Source: Sporosarcina ureae DSM 2281 | GTDB taxonomy: Bacteria > Bacillota > Bacilli > Bacillales_A > Planococcaceae | Direction of reading: 5' to 3' | DNA length: 64,000 bases | Assembly: GCF_000425545.1 (NCBI RefSeq) | Contig: NZ_AUDQ01000006.1 | Location: forward strand, 105,443-169,442 | In this document: positions 43,423-53,220 of the stretch, piece by piece | Layout of the letters: the number at the start of each line of letters is the position of its first letter | Numbering within the stretch: the stretch's first letter is position 1 | Made by a program: the position numbers and the translations under genes | The notes under the pieces: generated by a model | The model's input: the letters and a program-made list of their open reading frames with translations, nothing else | Database searches by the model: none | Told to the model about the DNA's origin: nothing

Positions 43423-44607
43423 ATGATGAACGTTGTATTTTATATAACAGGATTGTTGCTCGTGTTAATCGTGGGCTTGATTGTCAGTGTGGACCGCAGG
43501 AAAATCCGCTATAAACCGATTGTGATTATGCTGCTGACCCAGCTTGTCTTGACATTTATCTTGTTGAATACAAAAGTGGGCGTAGTCTCCATAGGTTTTG
43601 TTTCGGCTTTATTCTCGAAGCTGGTTGACCTTGGGGTAACGGGCGTCAATTTCGTGTTTGGCGGATTGGAAAATGAAGGGGAATACGTATTCTTTTTGAA
43701 TGTGTTATTGCCAATCGTTTTCATTTCCGTGTTGATTGGTATATTAAATCAATTCAAGATTTTACCGTTCATCATTAAATATGTAGGAATCGTATTGAGT
43801 AAGTTGAATGGCATGGGGAAAATGGAGAACTACATAGCCGTATCCTCTGCAGTTCTCGGGCAGTCCGAGGTATTTTTAACTATCAAGGACCAAATGGATG
43901 ATATTTCGAAAAGACGTTTGTATACGTTTTGTACTTCCGCGATGAGTGCAGTCAGTGTCGCCATCGTTGGTGCATACATGGAAATCATCGAACCGCAGTT
44001 TGTCGTAGTGGCGATTGCGCTCAATATTATGTCGGCACTGATTGTAGCAAGTATCATCAACCCTTATGAATTATCGGAAGAAGAAGATACGCTAACGATC
44101 GAGTCGAAGAAGAAGTTGTCATTCTTCCAGATGATCAGTGAAAGTATTATGGATGGTTTTAAAGTCGCGGTTATTGTCGCTGCCATGCTGATCGGTTTCA
44201 TCGCGTTGATGAACGGAATCGATTATCTCTTTGAAATGCTGTTCAACGTTTCCTTCCAGACCATTTTGGGGTATATCTTTGCACCAATCGCCTTTGTAAT
44301 GGGCGTGCCTTGGGCAGACAGTGTACAAGCCGGCAGCATCATGGCGACCAAACTTGTCACAAACGAATTTGTGGCGATGTTGAGTTTTAGGGAAATTTCG
44401 GCAGGCTTGACAACGAAAGCAGTAGGTATGATATCGGTGTTCCTTGTTAGTTTTGCGAATTTCAGTTCCATTGGGATTATTACAGGAGCTGTCAAGGCGT
44501 TGAGCTCAAAACAAGGGGACGAAGTGGCGAAAAACGGTTTGAAATTACTTTTGGGTTCAACATTGGCGTCAGTTCTTTCAGCGACTGTCATTGGGCTATT
44601 TTTATAA
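43423..44607 (+). CDS. nupC: Nucleoside permease NupC (CNT family)
   Basis: The 394-residue polytopic protein is a concentrative nucleoside transporter. Family motifs: AVSSAVLGQSEVFLTIK and GSIMATKLVTNEFVAML, which carry the Glu and Asn residues that bind nucleoside and Na+ or H+. FANFSSIGIITGAVKAL is near the C-terminus. AAGGGAGG lies just before tandem ATGs at 43423 and 43426; the second is better spaced. First gene of the nupC-pdp-deoC operon. Confidence 0.95.
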   Translation: MMNVVFYITGLLLVLIVGLIVSVDRRKIRYKPIVIMLLTQLVLTFILLNTKVGVVSIGFVSALFSKLVDLGVTGVNFVFGGLENEGEYVFFLNVLLPIVFISVLIGILNQFKILPFIIKYVGIVLSKLNGMGKMENYIAVSSAVLGQSEVFLTIKDQMDDISKRRLYTFCTSAMSAVSVAIVGAYMEIIEPQFVVVAIALNIMSALIVASIINPYELSEEEDTLTIESKKKLSFFQMISESIMDGFKVAVIVAAMLIGFIALMNGIDYLFEMLFNVSFQTILGYIFAPIAFVMGVPWADSVQAGSIMATKLVTNEFVAMLSFREISAGLTTKAVGMISVFLVSFANFSSIGIITGAVKALSSKQGDEVAKNGLKLLLGSTLASVLSATVIGLFL

Positions 44608-44649
44608 TAGAAATCAAATGAAAATTTAAAAACAGGAGTGGTGGATGCT

Positions 44650-45954
44650 ATGCGTATGGTAGATATGATTGAGAAAAAACGAGATGGACATGCGTTGACA
44701 AACGAAGAAATTTCATTCGTCATCAATGGATATACGGACGGCTCGATTCCAGATTACCAAATGTCAGCCTTTCAAATGGCGGTATATTTTCAAGGGATGA
44801 CGTTGGAAGAAACCGCGCAGTTCACAATGGCGATGGTGGAGTCAGGCGACCAAGTCGATTTGTCTGCTATCGAGGGCGTTAAGGTGGATAAACACTCTAC
44901 AGGCGGAGTTGGCGATACGACAACTCTTGTGCTCGCGCCACTTGTTGCTGCACTCGGTATCCCGGTAGCCAAAATGTCGGGCCGTGGATTGGGTCATACG
45001 GGCGGAACACTTGATAAGCTGGAGTCCGTTCCCGGTTTCCATATCGAAATTACAGACAAAGAATTCTTCGATCTCGTCAATACAAACAAAATTGCGGTGA
45101 TCGGACAATCCGGCAATATCACCCCTGCAGACAAGAAGATTTACAGTCTGCGTGATGTCACGGCAACGGTCAGTTCCATTCCGTTGATCGCAAGCTCAAT
45201 CATGAGCAAGAAGATTGCGGCGGGATCGGATGCAATTGTTCTCGATGTAAAAGTCGGAACTGGCGCGTTCATGAAAGACCTCGACATGGCTCGTGAACTC
45301 GCGGGTGAAATGGTGCAGATTGGAAACAAAATCGGCCGTCAGACGATGGCGGTAATTTCGGACATGAACCAGCCGCTCGGTTATGCCATAGGAAATGCAC
45401 TCGAAGTTAAAGAAGCCGTCGAAACGTTGCAAGGCAATGGCCCGGAAGATTTGCACGAACTGTGCTTGACGCTCGGCAGCCATATGGTTCGTTTGGCAGG
45501 AAAAGCGGACTCGACGGAGGAAGCACGAAAAATGCTCGAAGAAGTTATCCAAAACGGTAAAGCACTTGAGGTATTTAAACTGTTCTTGCAGGCTCAGGGC
45601 GGAGACACATCCGTCATTGACGATCTATCGAAGCTTCCTACGGCCCAGTACAAAATAGACGTGCCGGCAAAAGAAGCGGGATATGTCTCTGCGATTACCG
45701 CGGATGAAATCGGTACGGCCGCGATGCTTCTAGGTGCGGGACGCGCAACAAAAGAGTCCGAAATCGATTTGGCAGTCGGGCTGGTGCTGCACAAGAAGAT
45801 CGGTGATTCCGTGGAAGTGGGCGAATCGCTCGTGACGATTCACAGCAATACAGAAGATATCGAAAGCGTAAAAGAAAAGATCTATCATGCCTATGGCGTA
45901 TCGGCGTCTAAAGTACAGCCCGTCAAATTGGTGCATGACGAAATTACAAGATAA
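44650..45954 (+). CDS. pdp: Pyrimidine-nucleoside phosphorylase
   Basis: The 434-residue enzyme splits uridine, thymidine and deoxyuridine with phosphate. It starts [13 protein letters not shown]. The family signature is [17 protein letters not shown] (about 112-128), with KHSTGGVGD (phosphate site) and [20 protein letters not shown] is 12 bases before ATG 44650; in-frame GTGs at 44638 and 44641 lie too close to it. Length matches B. subtilis Pdp (433). Confidence 0.95.
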   Translation: MRMVDMIEKKRDGHALTNEEISFVINGYTDGSIPDYQMSAFQMAVYFQGMTLEETAQFTMAMVESGDQVDLSAIEGVKVDKHSTGGVGDTTTLVLAPLVAALGIPVAKMSGRGLGHTGGTLDKLESVPGFHIEITDKEFFDLVNTNKIAVIGQSGNITPADKKIYSLRDVTATVSSIPLIASSIMSKKIAAGSDAIVLDVKVGTGAFMKDLDMARELAGEMVQIGNKIGRQTMAVISDMNQPLGYAIGNALEVKEAVETLQGNGPEDLHELCLTLGSHMVRLAGKADSTEEARKMLEEVIQNGKALEVFKLFLQAQGGDTSVIDDLSKLPTAQYKIDVPAKEAGYVSAITADEIGTAAMLLGAGRATKESEIDLAVGLVLHKKIGDSVEVGESLVTIHSNTEDIESVKEKIYHAYGVSASKVQPVKLVHDEITR

Positions 45955-45973
45955 TCAAAGGAGTGGTTCGCAA

Positions 45974-46636
45974 ATGAATAAAGCAAAAATGATCGACCAT
46001 ACATTATTGAAAGCCGACGCAACGAAAGACAAAGTCGCGGCGCTCATACAAGAAGCAAAAGACTATCAGTTTAAATCAGTATGCATTAACCCGGGCTGGG
46101 TTTCATATGCCGCTGAACAGCTAAAAGGCACCGATGTGTTAGTCTGCACGGTAATCGGTTTCCCTCTTGGAGCGACTACTTCTGCAGTCAAAGCATTCGA
46201 AACTAAAGATGCAGTGGCGAACGGAGCAGGAGAAATTGACATGGTCATCAATATCGGAGCACTGAAAGACCGGGATGACGAATGGGTCGAATCAGATATT
46301 CGTGCGGTAGTCGAAGCAGCTAACGGTACATTGGTCAAAGTTATCATCGAAACATGCTTGCTGACAGATGAAGAAATCGTCCGTGCATGCGAGCTATCAG
46401 TCAAAGCCGGCGCTGATTTCGTCAAGACGTCAACTGGGTTCTCAACAGGTGGCGCGACGATAGAAGACGTGGCTCTTATGCGGAAGACGGTTGGCCCAGA
46501 CATTGGTGTCAAAGCGTCCGGCGGCGTGCGCAGCGGAGAAGATTTCGATGCGCTAGTCGAAGCAGGGGCTACGCGTATTGGTGCAAGCTCGGGGATAAGC
46601 ATTGTAAAAGGCGAAGTATCAGACTCGAATTATTAA
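45974..46636 (+). CDS. deoC: Deoxyribose-phosphate aldolase
   Basis: The 220-residue TIM-barrel enzyme cleaves deoxyribose-5-phosphate into acetaldehyde and glyceraldehyde-3-phosphate. The Schiff-base lysine is in FVKTSTGF (about residue 152) and the second conserved lysine in GVKASGGVR (about residue 181). AAAGGAGTGG precedes ATG 45974, 19 bases after pdp. It is last here, whereas in B. subtilis the order is dra-nupC-pdp. Confidence 0.96.
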   Translation: MNKAKMIDHTLLKADATKDKVAALIQEAKDYQFKSVCINPGWVSYAAEQLKGTDVLVCTVIGFPLGATTSAVKAFETKDAVANGAGEIDMVINIGALKDRDDEWVESDIRAVVEAANGTLVKVIIETCLLTDEEIVRACELSVKAGADFVKTSTGFSTGGATIEDVALMRKTVGPDIGVKASGGVRSGEDFDALVEAGATRIGASSGISIVKGEVSDSNY

Positions 46637-46645
46637 TAGTTCCTT

Positions 46646-46686
46646 AACAGGACTGTTCTGCATATATGCAGGGCAGTCCTGTTTTT
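46646..46686 (+). terminator. Terminator of the deo operon
   Basis: ACAGGACTG pairs with CAGTCCTGT, with an inner CTGCATATATGCAG, followed by TTTT. Confidence 0.9.
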
Positions 46687-46749
46687 ATGGGACAAACCGA
46701 CCTGTACTGTCTCGGGCAATTGATAGTGTATTTCACGCTTCAACCTGAT

Positions 46750-46780
46750 TGACCGGTCGTGTGTGTCCGGTCATTTTTTA
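46750..46780 (+). terminator. Second hairpin terminator
   Basis: TGACCGG pairs with CCGGTCA, followed by TTTTTT, 65 bases after the first. No gene lies between them. Confidence 0.8.
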
Positions 46781-46871
46781 TTTTCTGAAAAGTTTCATAT
46801 ATATATGTGCTGTGATGGTAAAATGAAAGGAAAAGAAACAGTACAAAGTGAAATGATCCTTAGCGATTGGC

Positions 46872-47054
46872 ATGTTTATTGAGAAACAAGTAACTGTTGC
46901 ACTGGTAGCAGAGTTAGCAGAATTACCGCTTGCTGACTTTATTGGTTTACTAAAGACTACGAACATTACTTGGATGGAATACACAGATGAGCATTTAGAA
47001 GATGACCTCCAAGCAATTCGGGATATTATAATAACGGAAAATGGTTCAGTATGA
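46872..47054 (+). CDS. UPF0175-family antitoxin-like protein
   Basis: The 60-residue frame reads VTVALVAELAELPLADFIGLLKTTNITWMEYTDEHLEDDLQAI, matching the UPF0175 helix-turn-helix pattern with its acidic end, the usual antitoxin partner of DUF3368 PIN toxins. No good ribosome site precedes ATG 46872. The usual N-terminal part is short, so it may itself be 5'-truncated. Its TGA overlaps the ATG of the decayed toxin (ATGA at 47051). Confidence 0.65.
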   Translation: MFIEKQVTVALVAELAELPLADFIGLLKTTNITWMEYTDEHLEDDLQAIRDIIITENGSV

Positions 47055-47535
47055 AAAAATATAACGAATTCTACGCCAATCATTAGCTTGTCGATTATTG
47101 GAAAGCTCTTCTTATTTCATGAACTATTTAAGGAAGTGTATGTACCAGAGGCCGTCTATCAAAAAAAAATGAATAGTAGATCGAATTAGGACTATGGCAG
47201 GAAAGAATTAAAGAAGTTTGTAAAGGGGGTCAATTTCAGCGCCTACAGATAAAAAACAAGCAGCTTGTGAGGATATCTATACGGAAAACTACACGAGGGT
47301 GAATTAGAAGTCATTGTAGGTGCAAAAGAGCTTGGATTGCAAAATTTTTTACTGGACGAGCGTGCTGCGAGATCATTTTCGAAAAACTTTTCATTTCGCC
47401 TCATAGGAACGATAGGTATTCCGCTGTTTGCTTAAAAGAAGAGGTAAACCCACTGTTAGATCTATTAATAGCTAATGGGATTTATCAAAAAAACTTTATA
47501 ATCAAGTGCTAATTGAAGCGGAAGAAAAGTGGACA
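47051..47535 (+). pseudogene. Decayed DUF3368 PIN-domain toxin
   Basis: Pieces in different frames reconstruct a PIN-fold protein. These are STPIISLSIIGKLFLFHELF and KEVYVPEAVYQ near the start, and ELEVIVGAKELGLQNFLLDE plus RAARSFSKNF in the middle with the acidic active-site residues. EEVNPLLDLLIANGIYQKNF is at the end. At least three frameshifts and one stop separate them, so the toxin is dead. It overlaps the antitoxin gene by four bases, the classic toxin-antitoxin arrangement. Confidence 0.75.
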
Positions 47536-48454
47536 AAATGAAAGCTTCCCGACATCTAGGGAAGCGAGCTTCACATGGAAGGCATGTGACATACAAAATA
47601 GACATAGTTCTGAATGGATTAGCTGATCAGGATTGCTCAAGTTACAGCAGACCTATAGCATTTTCAAATGACGAAGCTTTTGGTCAAAATTATAAATTTT
47701 CTTCATTTAAAAAAGCTTACTCTATTTAGGAATAGTCCTTGTTATCATTTTGCTTAAGTGTGAGACTGTACACGGAAAATTTATAATAGCTTACTCTCTT
47801 TAAAAAAGATAAGACATTCATTCATGTCGCCAATAACTAGATTCCTTTCTTGTAAAATCTCAATTTACTTTTCGTAAGTTCGGGGCTCTTTACTATGTAT
47901 TTCTGGAGAGGTTAATTTAACTCCCTCCAAGATATAAAAAATGACCCGCCTTGTTTCGCCTTGCAAAGCGATAAAAATTTGAAGGATTTATATAATCTGC
48001 AGTGTTTGTGGATAAATTATTGGGCGTGAAACAGGCCAGACAATTTACCATTTAATTAAAGATGGAAATAAAGACTTTAAGGATATTACTCTTCACACGA
48101 AGATGTTTGTAAGTGAAATGTAAATATATTTATCGACCTTTTTTGTTATGGGAGATGGTGCAAAGTTTACGGCTGGCTATGTTTGGCAGCGTCTCAATTG
48201 GCTCCGCTCGTTACAGTTCAAGGGTTCTTATTAGGTTAATAGGCAGGGACTAGGATGGAGGTTTGAAAAAGGTTTTATTAGTTATATTGTCTATTATTCA
48301 GGTGCTACTTTGATTTTTGTAGCAATTAAATATAGTGAGAAGAAACGGTGGAAAGGCACTTTGATCACTACATAAACGAACACAGCGATCATGGTGATAA
48401 ATTATCTAGAGAAACCAATTACAATTTGAAACTTGGTAAGTTTTATAGTGCCAA
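47536..48454. other. Decayed region without intact genes
   Basis: About 900 AT-rich bases with many stops in all frames. A fragment near 48257-48375 reads WRFEKGFISYIVYYSGATLI and then FVAIKYSEKKRWKG, like a remnant of a membrane protein. A hairpin GCTTCCC..GGGAAGC lies at about 47543-47564. Nothing functional was recognised. Confidence 0.5.
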
Positions 48455-48610
48455 TTACTTTTTATGCTGAGCAGCATTTGATCTTTTTCTCTGTTCAATT
48501 TCTTTGCTAAGAACTTCATTAATTTCATTATAGGATAGACCAGATTCTGCATTAAGTTTTTTTACTTCGTCTATATTCGTTCCTGCTACCGTATATTTCT
48601 TCTTATCCAT
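48455..48610 (-). CDS. Small protein resembling gamma-type small acid-soluble spore proteins
   Basis: A 51-residue protein has AAAGGGAG eight bases before ATG 48610. It begins MDKKKYTVAGTNIDEVKKLN and continues AESGLSYNEINEVLSKE; T-N-x-x-E-V-K-x-x-N-A-x-S is the repeat pattern of gamma-type SASPs, which store amino acids in spores. Only one repeat is present where two are usual, and the end (QRKRSNAAQHKK) is basic. It is intact although its surroundings are decayed. Confidence 0.55.
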   Translation of the reverse strand: MDKKKYTVAGTNIDEVKKLNAESGLSYNEINEVLSKEIEQRKRSNAAQHKK

Positions 48611-48978
48611 ATGATAATCTCCCTTTACGTTCTATTTTTCGAATAGGCGCCTATTTATGTTCCCTATACTCTTTATGACTGGCATAGAGCATCCTGTATT
48701 AACCTTGACTTTGTTTATGTTTGGGATTTTCGCAAATTGGCTTGACAGATGGTCTGACTTTCATGGTTTTTATCCCCTTTATATAGGTGTGTGATAATAG
48801 TGGAAACATCTAGGCACTGCAATCTTTTAACTGAATATATAAGTATGATTTCCTATATTTCATTTATTATGTACATTGATTTGAAAAAGCTTTCGCATTA
48901 ATGGCAACCTCTTTGGAAATAAGAGGTTTTAGTTATAAAAACGCTAAAAACAGAACCCTACTCCAGTTACACCGTCTA
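48611..48978. other. Intergenic stretch with one hairpin
   Basis: AT-rich. It contains AACCTCTT-N7-AAGAGGTTTT (48906-48930), a short terminator-like hairpin. A frame running from 48901 into the riboswitch has no ribosome site and is not a gene. Confidence 0.45.
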
Positions 48979-49007
48979 TTGATTTTACCTTACAAAAACT
49001 ATATGCT
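48979..49007 (+). promoter_or_regulatory. Candidate promoter of the cobalamin-riboswitch operon
   Basis: TTGATT (48979-48984), 17 bases, then TATGCT (49002-49007), just before the riboswitch. Confidence 0.5.
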
Positions 49008-49019
49008 TAGTAACAGTTA

Positions 49020-49195
49020 CATAGAGTATTTTGGTTCTTTGTCTAGTATGCAAAGAGTAAATAGGAATCAGGTGAAAATCCTGAGCGGTCCGGCCACTGT
49101 AATAGGGAGAAAATGTGCCCTAAAGTCAGGAGACTTGCCAAAGTATGTAAACATGACACCTTCCGGTAAAGGGTGATTTGTGTATCATTCAATTT
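49020..49195 (+). promoter_or_regulatory. Cobalamin (B12) riboswitch
   Basis: Conserved segments in order: GGTGAAAATCCTGAG (about 49071-49085), GGTCCGGCCACTGTAA (about 49087-49102), and AGTCAGGAGACTTGCC (about 49124-49139, the B12-box partner region). Adenosylcobalamin binding would favour the terminator just downstream, so the following transport operon is expected to be on when B12 is scarce. Ends are approximate. Confidence 0.93.
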
Positions 49196-49221
49196 GTGCA
49201 GTTTAATTATTGAACATACAT

Positions 49222-49255
49222 GGTCCCCATCTCATTCAGGAGGTGGGGACTTTTT
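49222..49255 (+). terminator. Riboswitch expression-platform terminator
   Basis: GTCCCCATCTC pairs with GAGGTGGGGAC around ATTCAG, followed by TTTTT. It lies about 55 bases before the first structural gene. Confidence 0.9.
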
Positions 49256-49311
49256 GAATTCAATATTATTGCGCACCGTACACCTTTTATAATGAAGAAA
49301 GGAAGAGTTGG

Positions 49312-51357
49312 ATGAAAAATACGAAGAATGCATTCATGAAATACAAAAACTATATCTACTACAGTCTTATCGTCTTACTGCTATTTAGCACGATTACATA
49401 TGCGACGACTTCTAATGAACAAGCCGCTGCATTTGATTTCAATGAAAAAGTAGAGGCTTCTACGCTGAAATTAGCTGGCGGCGGGGATGAATCTTCCGAT
49501 ACTGATACCAATAAGATGATAGAAAGTGATGCCAATCCAGAAGATCTATCGAAATCACAAGAACCGACAAATACGGACAAGTCACAAGAGAAACCGGAAG
49601 AAAAGCCGCAAAATCAACCACTCAACAAACTAGGAACTACCCATGCACCACTTAACTCATCGAAAACGAATGACAAGACCAATACATCTGCTGAGGGCAA
49701 CAACAAACCCGCACCAGAAAAAACAAAACCGAATACGAATACAGATATAGAAATCGTCGATGTGGCGGATCAACAAAATCGCTACTTCACGACGAACATC
49801 AAAAATAACGAAACGGTCACTGATCCGGTATATGTCGTCACCGTAAACCACTTGGACGATTCTCTCATTCCCCAGGAAATGAACGTGATGTTAAACGGCA
49901 AACAACTGAATGACTTTACAGGCGAAATCATATTTATTGAAGGTACGAATGACATTCAATTTCAAGTTATCTATAAACAATCAGACAATACACTACTTCG
50001 TGTCAGTCAATCGTACCGTGTGACGTTAAATAGTGACGATATCATCATCAAGACGGACTTAAAAGATCAAAAAGTGATGGAAGAGACGCTGACGTTCACC
50101 GCAACAGCTGCGCAAGGGGAAAAAGATGCGAAGCTGAAAGTGGTAAGTAATCATCAAGAACTAAAACCACTAGCTGGGAGTTCGTATACAGCTACATTAG
50201 TTGAAGGGGAAAACACGCTCAAGCTCACCGCGCAACTCCATGGGAAAAAAGCGGAACAGACCTACACCGTGATCTATGAGAAAGAAAAAATCGCTATTTC
50301 ATTGGAAACAGACTTAAAAGACCAGCAAGCAAATAGCGAAGATTTTTCATTCTACGCGAAAGCTACTGCAAATGAAGTGGATGTAACTCTTAAGATTACC
50401 GTAAATGATCAACTAGTAAAATCGTCAGACGGCATGAATTATCGTGTGCAGCTGATCAATGGAACGAATACTGTCAAAGTCGCTGGACACTATCAAGACG
50501 AACAATTGGAACGACAGTACACAATCACTTATAAAGATCCGAATGTGAACGAAAAACCACAAGTCGATCCGGATGCACCGAAACTGGTGACCGATTTGAA
50601 GTCAGGTAGCACAGTTAAAGGGGATATTAAGACGATCAACGTCTGGCCGGTAACCGCTTCGGGTGAACGTATTCGAGGGAAAAACGTCCAAGTGCAAGTC
50701 AATGGGGCGAATATTCCGTTCACATGGGATGACAGTGCGAAAACGAGTTATAAACTGACATTGCAGACGGGACAAAACAACGTCACGATCAAAGTATGGG
50801 ACGATGAAGGACGCACGGTGAGTGAAACATTTACGGTTACGTCAGTAGCACCGGCAGAAGACGGTGTCATCGGACAAGTAACGATCAGTCTAGAAGCTTC
50901 TGTACTAGGTATCCCTTATCTCATCAAGCCGACGAAGATGGATATACACCAAGGCGAAAAAGGTTCCTATATTCTGGATCAGCTACTTCGCAATAATGGA
51001 TATGAATATGGCAAAACTGGAAACCTCGACAGTAGTTTCTACCTGCGTGACGTCAGTAAGCCAGGCATGCTAAACGGACTCCATATTCCTGATGATCTAT
51101 GGGAAGTAGTCGAGAAGGTGTCCACCACATCAAATCGCGACATCTACTCACCGGATAGCCTAAGTGAATTCGATTTCGCAAACGGCTCCGGCTGGATGTA
51201 TAGCGTCAATGGCGATTACCCGAACTATGGATTCTCGGATGCGTATTTCCTCGATGGAGATGTGGTGCGAGTTCGCTACACACTTCATTATGGGAAAGAT
51301 ATTGGCGGGCATGACAGTTCAGGTGAAAGCGGAGCGAATTGGAATAAAGAATGGTAA
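49312..51357 (+). CDS. Secreted DUF4430 (transcobalamin C-terminal-like) protein with Ig-like repeats
   Basis: The 681-residue exported protein has a signal peptide (about 12-32, ending near TYA), a low-complexity Thr/Asn/Lys/Pro linker (about 50-145), and three or four tandem beta-sandwich-like repeats (about 150-510, each with a TDLKDQ or TDLKSG motif). A C-terminal DUF4430 domain follows (about 525-665) with GSYILDQLLRNNGY and GWMYSVNGDYPNYG, then DGDVVRVRYT. DUF4430 is the beta domain of intrinsic factor and transcobalamin. No LPXTG or C-terminal helix. GAAAGGAAG precedes ATG 49312. A cobalamin riboswitch controls it, so a role in B12 capture is likely but inferred. Confidence 0.85.
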   Translation: MKNTKNAFMKYKNYIYYSLIVLLLFSTITYATTSNEQAAAFDFNEKVEASTLKLAGGGDESSDTDTNKMIESDANPEDLSKSQEPTNTDKSQEKPEEKPQNQPLNKLGTTHAPLNSSKTNDKTNTSAEGNNKPAPEKTKPNTNTDIEIVDVADQQNRYFTTNIKNNETVTDPVYVVTVNHLDDSLIPQEMNVMLNGKQLNDFTGEIIFIEGTNDIQFQVIYKQSDNTLLRVSQSYRVTLNSDDIIIKTDLKDQKVMEETLTFTATAAQGEKDAKLKVVSNHQELKPLAGSSYTATLVEGENTLKLTAQLHGKKAEQTYTVIYEKEKIAISLETDLKDQQANSEDFSFYAKATANEVDVTLKITVNDQLVKSSDGMNYRVQLINGTNTVKVAGHYQDEQLERQYTITYKDPNVNEKPQVDPDAPKLVTDLKSGSTVKGDIKTINVWPVTASGERIRGKNVQVQVNGANIPFTWDDSAKTSYKLTLQTGQNNVTIKVWDDEGRTVSETFTVTSVAPAEDGVIGQVTISLEASVLGIPYLIKPTKMDIHQGEKGSYILDQLLRNNGYEYGKTGNLDSSFYLRDVSKPGMLNGLHIPDDLWEVVEKVSTTSNRDIYSPDSLSEFDFANGSGWMYSVNGDYPNYGFSDAYFLDGDVVRVRYTLHYGKDIGGHDSSGESGANWNKEW

Positions 51358-51375
51358 GGAAAGAGAAGTGACGGA

Positions 51376-53211
51376 ATGAGAAATATTTATGCATGGCTAG
51401 TGACAGTCGTGATAATGACGGCGGTACTCCTGCCGTCTGTTGCGTTCGCGACACCTGAAAGTGAAGAATCATTGCTGCACACAATTGAACAAATTATTGC
51501 GTGGAAAAAACAAGATGAGAATATTGCAGAGTCTGACCCATTGCTGAGCAAGCCGTTTCTTGCGCATGCGGGGAACACGAACGGTGACTGGTATCCGATA
51601 GGCCTCGGGCGCATTGGCTATCCTGACGATTACCAGGCGTATCTCGCGGTCATCAAGAACAATGTGATAGAACGCTATAAAACGAAAGATCAGCTCAGCG
51701 ATATGAAAGCGACGGAATGGCACCGGATTTCATTGGCGATATTGGCAGCTGGCGGTGATCCGACGGCGGTTGGGGATAGTAACTTGATCGCGGACGGCAC
51801 GTATAACCGTGGATTGAAAACGTCTTTAGGTGCACAAGGTATCAACGGCTGGATCTGGGGGCTGATTACGCTCGACAGTATGCGTTATAAAGTGCCGGAT
51901 GACGCGGACATGACAAGAATCGAGGTCATTAAAGAAATTATCTCACTGCAACTTGAAGATGGCGGATTTTCGTTCTATCAAGACGAAGCAGAAACGGATA
52001 TGACCGCCATGACAATCCAAGCGCTCGCGCCATATTACCAAAGCATGGAAGAGTTCACTTATACACAAAAAGATACAGGTGAAAATGTTACAAAAACGAT
52101 TCACACGATTGTCGACGAAGCACTAGAAAAGTTATCGGATATGCAAACATCAACTGGTGGCTTCAGCACGCAAGATGACGACAACGTCGAAAGTGCGGCA
52201 CAAGTACTCGTTGCGCTGACGTTACTCGGTATCCATCCGGATGAAGACGAACGCTTTAAAAAAGGCGACAACTCCTTGCTTGATTTCATTATGGATTACC
52301 AAATGGAAGATGGCGGTTTTGTTCACGCCAAAACATATAACGCGGACAATCCTTCTTCATTACCGGATGAATCGAACTCGATGGCTACGGAGCAAGTTCT
52401 CTATGCACTTGTATCGCTCTACCGACTGGAAAACGGTTACCGTACGATGTATGATTTCCGTCCTGAAAACCCGCAAGAGATGAAGCAGCAAATGCTGAAG
52501 TTGATGGAAGACATTGACGACATCCATGAACATACCGATGCCAAACAGCTTCAGCAATTGCTTGATACATATGAAAACTTTCCTATAGAGGAGCGTTCCT
52601 ATGTCTACAACTTCCATAAGCTCGCGGAAGCTGCAACAAAGCAATCGATCCAACTCGATCTTCCTGCATTCAGCGAAGCGTATGAAATTAATACGAAAGG
52701 CAATGGCGCGATTGCACCGATCTATCAGGAGCAAACCGCGCCACGAAATATTACCGAACAAGATGTAGAAAAAATCGACGCAATTTCTACCCCCTTGACG
52801 ACAGAGCATTATATTGACGTCATTTCGATGATCGATCAGTTCGAACAAGCCGACAATAAAAGCGACTTTGAAAAAGAATTGGCTCAGCTATACGAATACA
52901 AAGAAGAAATGGAGAAAATGGAAGCCGAGATTCAAAGCATTAATGATATGGTGCTCGATCAACTGTATCCATTCAATGAATTAACAAGTAAAGATCGAGA
53001 CAACGTCGATGCGATTCTCGAGCGATTCAACGCGCTATCTCCGTACGATCAAGGGAAAGTCTTGAACTATGAAGACCTCAAGAAATCGAAAACTCAAATT
53101 GACAATGCCGTGAGAGCGAAGCGCATTTCATGGGCACTCGGAATCGTTGCAGTAGGTTTAATCATCGTAGTGATGAGTAGAATCCAAAAAAGAAGGCGTC
53201 AAAGAGATTAG
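51376..53211 (+). CDS. Membrane-anchored alpha/alpha-barrel protein with prenyltransferase-like repeats
   Basis: The 611-residue protein has a signal peptide (ending near AFA, residue 26) and an alpha6-alpha6 barrel-like region (about 60-380). Repeats there include DGGFSFYQDE (about 194), TGGFSTQDDD (about 260) and DGGFVHAKTY (about 312), each preceding a helix such as MTAMTIQALAPYY. A helical stalk follows, then a C-terminal membrane helix (about 585-603) with a basic tail KRRRQRD. This barrel is the fold of the alpha domain of intrinsic factor and transcobalamin and of terpene cyclases. The acidic DxDD cyclase motif was not seen. Cobalamin binding is inferred from operon context. Confidence 0.8.
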   Translation: MRNIYAWLVTVVIMTAVLLPSVAFATPESEESLLHTIEQIIAWKKQDENIAESDPLLSKPFLAHAGNTNGDWYPIGLGRIGYPDDYQAYLAVIKNNVIERYKTKDQLSDMKATEWHRISLAILAAGGDPTAVGDSNLIADGTYNRGLKTSLGAQGINGWIWGLITLDSMRYKVPDDADMTRIEVIKEIISLQLEDGGFSFYQDEAETDMTAMTIQALAPYYQSMEEFTYTQKDTGENVTKTIHTIVDEALEKLSDMQTSTGGFSTQDDDNVESAAQVLVALTLLGIHPDEDERFKKGDNSLLDFIMDYQMEDGGFVHAKTYNADNPSSLPDESNSMATEQVLYALVSLYRLENGYRTMYDFRPENPQEMKQQMLKLMEDIDDIHEHTDAKQLQQLLDTYENFPIEERSYVYNFHKLAEAATKQSIQLDLPAFSEAYEINTKGNGAIAPIYQEQTAPRNITEQDVEKIDAISTPLTTEHYIDVISMIDQFEQADNKSDFEKELAQLYEYKEEMEKMEAEIQSINDMVLDQLYPFNELTSKDRDNVDAILERFNALSPYDQGKVLNYEDLKKSKTQIDNAVRAKRISWALGIVAVGLIIVVMSRIQKRRRQRD

Positions 53212-53220
53212 AGGGATATA

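Noticed and set aside
48901..49176. 91-codon plus-strand frame
   Set aside because: It covers a hairpin, a promoter and the cobalamin riboswitch, and has no ribosome binding site.
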